Positions 7,590 to 14,250 of a DNA stretch of 14,250 nt are shown here, in pieces. The translations under genes and the position numbers were made by a program. The first letter of the stretch is position 1. The number at the start of each line of letters is the position of its first letter. Below the pieces are notes generated by a model. It worked only from the letters and a program-made list of their open reading frames with translations. It ran no database searches and was not told the origin of the DNA. Origin of the DNA: Spirochaetaceae bacterium (lineage in GTDB: Bacteria; Spirochaetota; Spirochaetia; WRBN01); assembly GCA_020024055.1 (NCBI GenBank), contig JAHHUI010000029.1, forward strand, positions 1-14,250, written 5' to 3'.

Positions 7590-7618
7590 TTGACAAATAA
7601 GGTTCTTATTATCAAAAT
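7590..7618 (+). promoter_or_regulatory. Predicted promoter and operator of the giant carboxylase gene
   Basis: A perfect TTGACA lies at 7590-7595. At a 17-base spacing the -10 position holds CAAAAT (7613-7618), only four of six matches, so basal strength may be low. The spacer holds a perfect inverted repeat, AATAAG-GTT-CTTATT (7596-7610), immediately after the -35 box. A repressor bound there would block the polymerase. The half-site CTTATT recurs at 7631-7636, 10 bases before the start codon. No regulator gene is adjacent. Confidence 0.45.
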
Positions 7619-7645
7619 AAATTACGTATTCTTATTGGGGGATCC

Positions 7646-10600
7646 ATGAAATTTCTTTCTAATGATGCACGTATCGGTATTATCAATCGCGGCGAGGCTG
7701 CCTGCCGTTTCATCCGTGCTGCCTGCGAATTTAATCTGCTGAATGACACACAGGTGAAAACTGTTGCCTTTTATACAGACAAAGAAAAAGACGCGCTTTT
7801 TGTGCAGGAGGCGGATTTTGCCTATGCTTTAAGCTCTTTTTCGCGTTTTGCCGATGTGAAAGGCCCTGTATATCTGGATCATGAATTATTAATCCAGGCC
7901 TTGGTGGAGACAGGATGCCAGGGTGTGTGGGTTGGCTGGGGCTTTGTCAGCGAGGATGCCGAATTTGTGCGCAAAGTGGAAGAGGCAGGCCTGGTTTTCC
8001 TTGGGCCCGGCAGCACAGTGATGCATTTAGTGGGCGATAAAATCTCCAGCAAAGAATTGGCAGAAAAAAGCGGTACCCCCATTTGCCCTTGGTCCGGTGG
8101 ACCGGTGCCCAATTTAGATGAGGCCTATAAAGTGGCTGAAAAGATTGGCTATCCTTGTGTGGTGAAGGCCAGCAATGCCGGCGGCGGGAGAGGCATTCGT
8201 TTTGTTTTTAATAAAGACGAAATGGCTGCGCAATATCAAAGCGCCGTGGAAGAGACTTTGCGCATCACCGGCAATACCCTGGTCTTTATGGAGCGCCTGG
8301 TCGAGGTGGGCCGCCATTTGGAAGTTCAGGCTCTGGCTGATGCACACGGATGTATTAAAACATTTGGCGTGCGCGACTGTTCTGTGCAGCGCAAAAATCA
8401 GAAAATTATCGAAGAGACACCCCCGGCGCATTTAAGCAAAGATGTGCTGCAGAAGATTCAGGATGCTGCACGCGGCCTTTTGAAAGAGGCAAAATACTGC
8501 GGCGCGGGCACGGTGGAATTTTTATATGATGTGAAGCGCAATGAATTCTATTTTATGGAAGTCAATGCGCGTCTTCAGGTTGAGCATCCCATCACAGAAC
8601 AGCTATATGGCATTGACCTGGCCGCGGCGCAGATTGCTGTGGGTTTTGGGCACAGCATTGAAGAGATGAACACCATGCCGCATGGGCATGTGGCCGAAGT
8701 GCGCCTGAATGCCGAGGATACAGAGCATGGCTTTCGTCCTGCCGGTGGTTTTGTCCGGCATTTTAAAAGCCCGGGAGGCCCGGGTGTTCGTGTGGATTCA
8801 GGCATTCAAAACGGCTCTTTTATCCCGCCTGATTTTGACAGCATGGTGGCCAAGATTATTGTCACTGCCAATAATCGCAGGCAGGCCTTTTCGCGTTTAT
8901 ATCGCGCTGTTCAGGAAACGCAAGTAGACATTGCCGGGGGCACCACGAATCGCACATTCCTCTTGGAATTGTTGCGCATGAAAGAGATTTTAGAGGGTGG
9001 AGTTTCCACGCGTTTTGTCGAGCAGTATCTGGAAAACAGACAGAATGTAGGCAATTATGCCGCCGAAGCTTTATTGGTGGCTGCCGCGGAAACTTATCTG
9101 CAAAGGGAAGAGGAGAGCCGGAGCTCTTTTTATCAGCAAATGATCTTCAATGGCTACAGCCGGTCTTTGCCTGCGGTGTTCACCCAGGAAATTAATCTCA
9201 AATATGCCGGTGCTGCTTATTCTTTGCTTGTGCGGCGAATAAATCTGCATATATTTGGAGTGCAGGTGGCAGGCAAGAAATTTTATTTTGAATATTCCAG
9301 GGGCATTCGCAATACACTCACGTTCAATGGCAATGTGCATCATCTGACAATTGGCAGCCTGGGCCAGAGCATGAGAGTGGAAATTGATCATATTCCCTAT
9401 TTGCTGGAAGGCGACACCGGCGGAATGATCAAAGCGCCCTCGCCGGGCCTGGTGCTTCAGGTGAAAGTCTCTGAAGGACAGAGGGTGAATAAGGGTGATG
9501 TGCTTTTGACTCTGGAAGCCATGAAAATGGAATTGCCTGTGACCGCTGGCGATGACGGTGTGGTCACCGAGATCTTCATTAAGTCTGGCGAGCAGCTGAG
9601 CGCAGGCCAGCCTTTGATGCGTTTTGAGAAATCTGAAGAGAATGAAAAGAAGGACGAAGCAGATGCACAGGCAGAAGATGTTTTTGCCAGACTGAGCTCG
9701 CATCCACTGAAATTGGAAGAGGAATTCCTGGCCCTTGTCATGGGTTTTGATGCATTGTCATTTGACACATTGAAAGATTTATATTTTCAGCAGAAAAGTG
9801 CCAAGCCTCTTTTGGTGATGCTGGAAGCCTATGCGGATTATTTAACCATTTTCAGCAATGACCGCCTGCCTATGAAGGGATATACAAGCAAGCTGACATA
9901 CAAGCAGCATTTGGTGAATTATTATTCCAGTTATGAACGCCAGGAGAAAGATTTCCCTGCGGCATTTTTGGAAGCACTGCAGCGTGTTTTTGGCAGATTT
10001 TCCTGTGAGCTTGGCTGTGGGTATTTGCAGAACGAAATTCTTTATCATTGTTATCGTTTTTCAACGCATATGCCCCAGGTAGCTGCCTTTGTGGAGCAGA
10101 TGCTGCCCAGTCTGGAAGAATTTCCAGACAGCAATGACGAAAAGCTGCCGCAGATTTTAGACAAAATTGCCTATTTTATGCCCTCTCTGAAGTATGTATG
10201 TGCGCGTGTGCGCTATCGCCTGGTCGATTATCCTTTGCGCGAATCTTTGGCAGCCGATCGCCTGAACAAGCAAGCAAAAAATATTGAGTTGCTAGTTAAA
10301 TATGAGCAGGATCAAGACAAAATGATGCATCGCCTGGTGAATTATGGCAAGCAGAGCGAGCCGTATCTGTTGCGGCGTATTTTAAATCATGATCGCCCTG
10401 AGACTTGTTTGAAAATCCTTGCCCATCGTATGTATCGAGACTGTGTGATTTCAGACTGGCAGGAAAATATTCCCGGAAAAATGGTGAGTTTTATCTATCT
10501 TGATCATGCTCAGCAAAGCAAACGTTCGCATGTGGCGGCAACCCAGACTCTGCAAGAGGGCTTGTCTTTGCTGGCCGATGTTCAGGGAGATGTGGCATTG

Positions 10601-12964
10601 CTCTACACCCCCCAGGCTGTGTCTTTAGAAATATTGAATCAGAGTAATTTGAAATTGAGCCGTATTTGTGTGGGCCAGCTGACAGAGTCAGATATGATTT
10701 ATTCTAATTTCCTTTATGAAAATGGCACCTGGCAGATTGATGGCGACAGACAGAATATGAGTCCTCTATTCTACAGGGAAATGCGCATTTATCGCCTGAG
10801 TGAATTTACAAAGGAATATAATGAAATTGTGCCTGGCCTGGTGGTGGCCTATGCACAGCATCGCCGAATGCCCCAGGACAGACGATTTTTCCTGTTTATC
10901 AGCCTGGAAGTGATTGAAGTGCAGACAGATGAAGATAAAGAAATCGTGAAAATTGTCGGATTTGAAGACAGACTTTTGCGTGGCATTGTGGCTTTGCAAG
11001 ATGCCCAGGCCCAGTTCAATCGCCCCCTGCCGTGGAATCGTATTGTGGTGTTTATTCGCCCGCGCATGAGTGCTCAATGGAATCAGATAGAGGCTTATTC
11101 ACGCAAAATGGTGATGAAATATATGACCAATACTTTGGGGCTAGAGCGTATCAGCGTGTATCTTCGTGATGAACATAATCAATATCATGAGCTTGTTATC
11201 TCGCAATTTGTGCCCGGCAGCGTGCATTGCGAAAATCGCATTGCCAAGACAACACCGCTGGAAGCGCTCAATGAATATACCAGCAAAGTATCGATTTCAC
11301 AAAGCCGTGATCTTTTCTATCCCTATCAGCTTATTCAGGCCTTGGAAAGCGGCAGCTTTGGCCAGCCGGCGGGCAAATTCAGTGAATATGATTTGAAATC
11401 AGAAGACAGCCTGGACTATGTCAGCGTGGCAGGAAGGCCTGTTTCTCAAAATAAAGCGAATCTTATTTTTGGCATTTTGGAGACACCTTTGCATGGGGAT
11501 ATATGCCGGCGTGTGGCTATTTTCAGCGATGCCAGCTCGGATATGGGCAGCCTGGCTGAGGCGGAATGCCGCCGTGTGAATGCGGCTTTGCAGTTAGCCC
11601 AAGATGAAAAAATTCCCGCCGAATGGGTGGCCACGTCTTCGGGCGCGCGCATTAATATGACCAGCGGCACGGAAAATCTGGACTGGACAGCCAAGACTTT
11701 GCGCAAAATTATTGAATATACACAAGCAGGCGGCGAGCTGAATATCATCGTGATGGGCACGAATGTGGGGGCCCAGTCATATTGGAACAGCGAAGCAACG
11801 ATGCTGATGCATTGCCGGGGCCTGCTGATTATGACTAAAGATGCTTCGATGATATTGACAGGCAAAAAGGCTTTAGATTTTTCTGGTTCTGTCTCTGGAG
11901 AGAACAATCTGGCTATTGGCGGCTGTGAGACCATTATGCTGCCCAATGGCGAAGCACAGATTCTGGCCGAAGACCTGGAGCATGCTTATAGTATTCTCTG
12001 GCATTATTATGATTTATCATACAGCCGTGTGGGCCAGAAAGTGAAAACACAGCCCACGGCCGACAGCATTAGCCGTGATGTGGGCAAAACAGCCTATATG
12101 GATGAATTAGGCCAGGGTTTCAAGAATGTGGGCGATATTTTCAGCAAAGAATATAATCCCGAGCGCAAAAAGTCTTTCGACATGCGCCAGGTGATGCGCG
12201 CGGTGATAGATGAGGATTGCCAACCTTTAGAGCGCTGGAAATTCATGCAGCATGCAGAGACTGCCATTGTCTGGCATGCGCGCATTGGGGGAGAGGCCTG
12301 TGGCGTTATCGGCATTGAAAGCCGCCCGCTGATCCGACATGGCTTTGTGTCTTTCGATGGGCCGACGAATTATGCCGGAGGCACGCTGTATCCGCAGTCG
12401 AGCAAAAAAGTTGCCCGCGCAGTGAATAGTTTTTCGGGTAAAGTTCCGTTAATAGTTTTAGCGAATCTTTCAGGCTTTGACGGATCACCGGAGAGCCTGC
12501 GCAGAAATCAGTTGGAATGGGGTGCGGAAATTGGGCGAGCGATTGTCAATTTCCAGGGGTCAATTCTCTTTGTCGTGGTCAGCCGCTATCATGGTGGTGC
12601 TTATGTGGTCTTTTCCAAGGCATTGAATGAGAATCTGCGCAGTATTGCTTTAGAGGGGTCTTTTGCTTCTGTCATCGGCGGTGCCCCCGCGGCGGCAGTA
12701 GTTTTCCCCGGGCAGGTCAGAAAGTCTGTTTATGAAGATAAACGCATTGTGAAAGCACAGAAAAATTTGAAGACCAAGACGCTTTCACTGGCAGAATTTG
12801 AAGAACTGTATAAGCAGGTTTATAATGAAAAACAAAGTGAATTAGCACAGCATTTTGATCAGGTGCACAGCGTGCAAAGAGCCAAAGATGTAGGCTCGAT
12901 TGACGAGATCATTAATATCAGCCAACTGAGAAAGTCTATTGTCAGCTTCATACAGAAAAAATGA
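7646..12964 (+). CDS. Single-chain acetyl-CoA carboxylase of eukaryotic domain layout
   Basis: A 1,772-residue biotin-dependent carboxylase, probably making malonyl-CoA from acetyl-CoA for fatty-acid synthesis. Residues 1-480 are biotin carboxylase: VWVGWGFVSED (94-104), KASNAGGGRGIR (174-185), RHLEVQ (223-228), RDCSVQR (243-249), EVNARLQVEHP (305-315) and the Arg353 region GHVAEVRLNAED. The equivalents of E. coli K159, H209, E276, E288, R292, E296 and R338 are present as K174, H224, E291, E305, R309, E313 and R353. Residues 592-661 are the biotin carrier, with EAMKM and biotinyl Lys627. Residues about 662-1250 match no bacterial subunit and occupy the place of the eukaryotic ACC central domain. 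Residues about 1250-1700 are a carboxyltransferase, with SSGARI (1331-1336), MILTGKKAL (1402-1410), NYAGGTLYPQSSKK (1575-1588) and LANLSGFDGS (1605-1614). The layout BC-BCCP-central-CT and the WGWG-type and PWSG motifs are eukaryote-like. Eukaryotic enzymes have about 2,200-2,350 residues; the centre here is shorter. The ATG follows GGGGGAT. Substrate could also be propionyl-CoA or a longer acyl-CoA. Confidence 0.93.
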   Translation: MKFLSNDARIGIINRGEAACRFIRAACEFNLLNDTQVKTVAFYTDKEKDALFVQEADFAYALSSFSRFADVKGPVYLDHELLIQALVETGCQGVWVGWGFVSEDAEFVRKVEEAGLVFLGPGSTVMHLVGDKISSKELAEKSGTPICPWSGGPVPNLDEAYKVAEKIGYPCVVKASNAGGGRGIRFVFNKDEMAAQYQSAVEETLRITGNTLVFMERLVEVGRHLEVQALADAHGCIKTFGVRDCSVQRKNQKIIEETPPAHLSKDVLQKIQDAARGLLKEAKYCGAGTVEFLYDVKRNEFYFMEVNARLQVEHPITEQLYGIDLAAAQIAVGFGHSIEEMNTMPHGHVAEVRLNAEDTEHGFRPAGGFVRHFKSPGGPGVRVDSGIQNGSFIPPDFDSMVAKIIVTANNRRQAFSRLYRAVQETQVDIAGGTTNRTFLLELLRMKEILEGGVSTRFVEQYLENRQNVGNYAAEALLVAAAETYLQREEESRSSFYQQMIFNGYSRSLPAVFTQEINLKYAGAAYSLLVRRINLHIFGVQVAGKKFYFEYSRGIRNTLTFNGNVHHLTIGSLGQSMRVEIDHIPYLLEGDTGGMIKAPSPGLVLQVKVSEGQRVNKGDVLLTLEAMKMELPVTAGDDGVVTEIFIKSGEQLSAGQPLMRFEKSEENEKKDEADAQAEDVFARLSSHPLKLEEEFLALVMGFDALSFDTLKDLYFQQKSAKPLLVMLEAYADYLTIFSNDRLPMKGYTSKLTYKQHLVNYYSSYERQEKDFPAAFLEALQRVFGRFSCELGCGYLQNEILYHCYRFSTHMPQVAAFVEQMLPSLEEFPDSNDEKLPQILDKIAYFMPSLKYVCARVRYRLVDYPLRESLAADRLNKQAKNIELLVKYEQDQDKMMHRLVNYGKQSEPYLLRRILNHDRPETCLKILAHRMYRDCVISDWQENIPGKMVSFIYLDHAQQSKRSHVAATQTLQEGLSLLADVQGDVALLYTPQAVSLEILNQSNLKLSRICVGQLTESDMIYSNFLYENGTWQIDGDRQNMSPLFYREMRIYRLSEFTKEYNEIVPGLVVAYAQHRRMPQDRRFFLFISLEVIEVQTDEDKEIVKIVGFEDRLLRGIVALQDAQAQFNRPLPWNRIVVFIRPRMSAQWNQIEAYSRKMVMKYMTNTLGLERISVYLRDEHNQYHELVISQFVPGSVHCENRIAKTTPLEALNEYTSKVSISQSRDLFYPYQLIQALESGSFGQPAGKFSEYDLKSEDSLDYVSVAGRPVSQNKANLIFGILETPLHGDICRRVAIFSDASSDMGSLAEAECRRVNAALQLAQDEKIPAEWVATSSGARINMTSGTENLDWTAKTLRKIIEYTQAGGELNIIVMGTNVGAQSYWNSEATMLMHCRGLLIMTKDASMILTGKKALDFSGSVSGENNLAIGGCETIMLPNGEAQILAEDLEHAYSILWHYYDLSYSRVGQKVKTQPTADSISRDVGKTAYMDELGQGFKNVGDIFSKEYNPERKKSFDMRQVMRAVIDEDCQPLERWKFMQHAETAIVWHARIGGEACGVIGIESRPLIRHGFVSFDGPTNYAGGTLYPQSSKKVARAVNSFSGKVPLIVLANLSGFDGSPESLRRNQLEWGAEIGRAIVNFQGSILFVVVSRYHGGAYVVFSKALNENLRSIALEGSFASVIGGAPAAAVVFPGQVRKSVYEDKRIVKAQKNLKTKTLSLAEFEELYKQVYNEKQSELAQHFDQVHSVQRAKDVGSIDEIINISQLRKSIVSFIQKK

Positions 12965-12985
12965 GAGCCAGGGTTTCTCATGCCT

Positions 12986-13034
12986 AAAGAATACATCCTT
13001 ATGGCCCATGGCATGTAAGGATGTATTCTTTTTT
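12986..13034 (+). terminator. Strong intrinsic terminator after the carboxylase gene
   Basis: A 16-bp perfect stem is formed by 12986-13001 (AAAGAATACATCCTTA) and 13016-13031, with a 14-base loop. The T run at 13029-13034 ends it. It begins 21 bases after the TGA stop of the carboxylase gene. It isolates that gene from the two genes downstream. Confidence 0.92.
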
Positions 13035-13080
13035 GCCATAATGAATTAATCTTCATTTTTCCTGTACTGCTCCGATTTTT

Positions 13081-13098
13081 TTGATATATTCTTATCAA
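13081..13098 (+). promoter_or_regulatory. Inverted repeat overlapping a possible -10 box
   Basis: TTGATA and TATCAA form a perfect inverted repeat around six bases (13081-13098). TATATT at 13085-13090, five of six matches to a -10 box, lies inside it. No good -35 box is visible 16-18 bases upstream, so the promoter call is weak. The site is 27 bases before the ATG of the next gene and could be an operator. Confidence 0.35.
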
Positions 13099-13125
13099 TG
13101 ATTTTTGAAATGGGGTGGGGGGTAT

Positions 13126-13668
13126 ATGAGCGGCTCTTTTGATTCTGCTTTGAGCAGGTTTAAAGATAGTTTGAAAGAAGAAATTTTGCCTATGGGCTTT
13201 CCTTCATGGCACAGGCGCTATCGCAGTATTTTCCAGGATTATCAGGTGGAAGAGGAACGCATTGAGCGCAGTGACTGGAGTATTTATATCAGTGAAAAGC
13301 TGAAAAAGCCGCAGCAGCGTTTATATTTTGCTCTTAAGTGGCCACTGATGCCCGCACAGATGCGCAAGGATGTTTTGGTTTCTTTGCAGAATGCCATGGT
13401 GCGCGGAGTGAAGGTGAATTCGCACTTTGAAGCGCAAAGCACTTTGCCTGGCAGCTGCCTGCCCATTGCGATGCAGCTGGACAATGCGGCGGGGCATTGC
13501 GTGCGGCCAAATTTGCCCGACAAAAACTGTCGCTTGTCTTTTGCTGTGCTGGATAATGATTTGCTTTTTGAGGTTCCTGCGCAGCCTTATCATACATATC
13601 GCAGCTTTTTCTTTGTGCCTGATATGAAAGAGCAGACTATCAATCATATTTTTGCGGATTTTCTCTAG
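13126..13668 (+). CDS. Hypothetical protein, 180 residues
   Basis: I do not recognise this protein. It has no signal peptide or membrane segment and is probably cytoplasmic. The N-terminal third (MSGSFDSALSRFKDSLKEE) looks helical and charged. The region from about 50 to 160 alternates short hydrophobic strands and polar turns, which suggests an alpha/beta fold. Three cysteines at 111, 125 and 135, with His124 beside one, might bind metal, but the spacing fits no motif I know. I chose the ATG at 13126, which directly follows a GGGGTGGGGGGT purine run acting as ribosome site. A TTG at 13105 in the same frame has no such site. The codon pattern resembles the neighbouring genes, so this looks like a resident gene. 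It lies behind the carboxylase terminator and 56 bases before the next gene, with which it probably forms an operon. Confidence 0.75.
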   Translation: MSGSFDSALSRFKDSLKEEILPMGFPSWHRRYRSIFQDYQVEEERIERSDWSIYISEKLKKPQQRLYFALKWPLMPAQMRKDVLVSLQNAMVRGVKVNSHFEAQSTLPGSCLPIAMQLDNAAGHCVRPNLPDKNCRLSFAVLDNDLLFEVPAQPYHTYRSFFFVPDMKEQTINHIFADFL

Positions 13669-13724
13669 CCGCTTGGTTCTAAAAAACATAACTTTAGGCA
13701 AAGGCATAAATAAGGAGTTCAACA

Positions 13725-14250
13725 ATGATTCAATATCACTTTTATACAGGATCATATTTAGCAGAGTCATTACAGGAAATTTTGAATCATGGCAACACGG
13801 CCCCTTCCAATGTGCATAATTGGCATAAACTGACCGTGAATAGTGCCTCATCAGGGGAAGAACAGGCTGTGCATGTTTTCTTTTATGAAAGCCTACTCAA
13901 AGCATTTCGCCATCTGCATGCCACCTGTGCCAAGGAATTCTGTGACACAGAGGTATATGCTATCATGCATTATGCCTTGATTTCTTTATGTGCTTCTGTT
14001 TTAGAGTCAAGATATGATAATTATCGTTTCCAAAATATTCATTTTATTTATTCTTCGGGAGAGAAACTGTCTATTAAGAGCTCTTCTCGCAGCAATGAGC
14101 AGTATATCAGCAAGATGGTGGATGAAATGAATTATCGTTTTTATCTGGAGGGCCTGGTGAAAAATTATCAGCCCAAAGTGAAAACACAGGAATCTTATAA
14201 TGAAGTTTTTGACACCATTACTGAATATGAAATGCTGCCCAGCTATCAGG
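13725..14250 (+). CDS. Hypothetical protein, N-terminal 175 residues (3' partial)
   Basis: An open frame of 175 codons without a stop runs to the window edge. It begins MIQYHFYTGSYLAESL, and the ATG is preceded by an excellent AAGGAG ribosome site at 13712-13717 with a 7-base spacer. Codon use matches the neighbours, with frequent CAT, TAT, GAA and AAA. I do not recognise the family. There is no signal peptide. Residues about 50-105 look helical, with Cys and His scattered (HATCAKEFCD around 68-77). The later part is polar and rich in Tyr, Asn and Glu. It follows the 180-residue gene in the same direction without a terminator between them, so a shared transcript and related job are likely. 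The C-terminal part lies outside the window and could carry the recognisable domain. Confidence 0.75.
   Translation, partial: MIQYHFYTGSYLAESLQEILNHGNTAPSNVHNWHKLTVNSASSGEEQAVHVFFYESLLKAFRHLHATCAKEFCDTEVYAIMHYALISLCASVLESRYDNYRFQNIHFIYSSGEKLSIKSSSRSNEQYISKMVDEMNYRFYLEGLVKNYQPKVKTQESYNEVFDTITEYEMLPSYQ

Noticed and set aside
9071..9703. A 210-codon - strand open frame within the carboxylase gene
   Set aside because: It is antisense to the conserved biotin carrier region, where the + strand frame is certain. The opposite frame stays open as a by-product of codon bias.
7646..12964. Pyruvate carboxylase or urea carboxylase as the identity of the giant gene
   Set aside because: Pyruvate carboxylase has an HMG-lyase-like TIM barrel CT and its biotin domain at the C-terminus. 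Urea carboxylase lacks this acyl-CoA type CT. Here the biotin Lys is in the middle and the CT has the crotonase-like acyl-CoA carboxylase motifs.
13321..13851. A 176-codon - strand open frame spanning the two unknown genes
   Set aside because: It is antisense to two + strand frames with good ribosome sites and neighbour-like codon use. Its translation is rich in rare combinations and has no plausible start signal.
1..14250. tRNA or rRNA genes, CRISPR arrays, insertion sequences or prophage genes
   Set aside because: I saw no cloverleaf-like sequence with a TTCGA arm, no regularly spaced repeats, no transposase motifs and no flanking terminal repeats.

Overview
The window is a stretch of bacterial chromosome of roughly mid-40s percent GC by eye, densely coding and using TGA as a stop. 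It joins a glycolysis and protein-export block to one giant fused carboxylase gene. The best guess for the host is a spirochaete related to Treponema. This rests on the unusual phosphoglycerate kinase, which has an extra Lys/Glu-rich insert after a SHLGDP motif, and on my recollection that secG, tpiA and pgk are neighbours in Treponema. That placement is an inference and only moderately secure.

Positions 1-2217 read on the + strand: the 3' end of gap (GAPDH), a clear intrinsic terminator, pgk, a 12-bp hairpin, and a small rhomboid protease with a complete Ser/His pair. Positions 2223-6919 read on the - strand and look like one five-gene operon, tpiA > secG > parvulin-type PPIase > TPR protein > map. 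It is driven from a TTGACA promoter near 7043, with a structured leader ahead of tpiA. Its members combine a glycolytic enzyme with Sec export, extracytoplasmic folding and N-terminal methionine removal. With gap and pgk, three consecutive or near-consecutive glycolytic enzymes are encoded here on two strands.

Positions 6920-7645 have no intact gene. They hold the divergent promoters and a decayed + strand gene whose last codons form a textbook SEC-C cysteine motif (CPC-x8-CC), broken by at least two frameshifts and one in-frame TGA.

Positions 7646-12964 encode a 1,772-residue single-chain biotin-dependent carboxylase. The order is biotin carboxylase, biotin carrier, about 590 residues of central region, then carboxyltransferase. 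This is the layout of the cytosolic acetyl-CoA carboxylase of eukaryotes, not of the usual bacterial AccA/B/C/D subunits, and the sequence motifs are of the eukaryotic type too. The gene has its own promoter, with a perfect inverted repeat between the -35 and -10 positions, and a strong terminator with a 16-bp stem. It is the most interesting object in the window.

Positions 13035-14250 hold two genes I do not recognise, in the same direction and probably co-transcribed. The second runs off the window.
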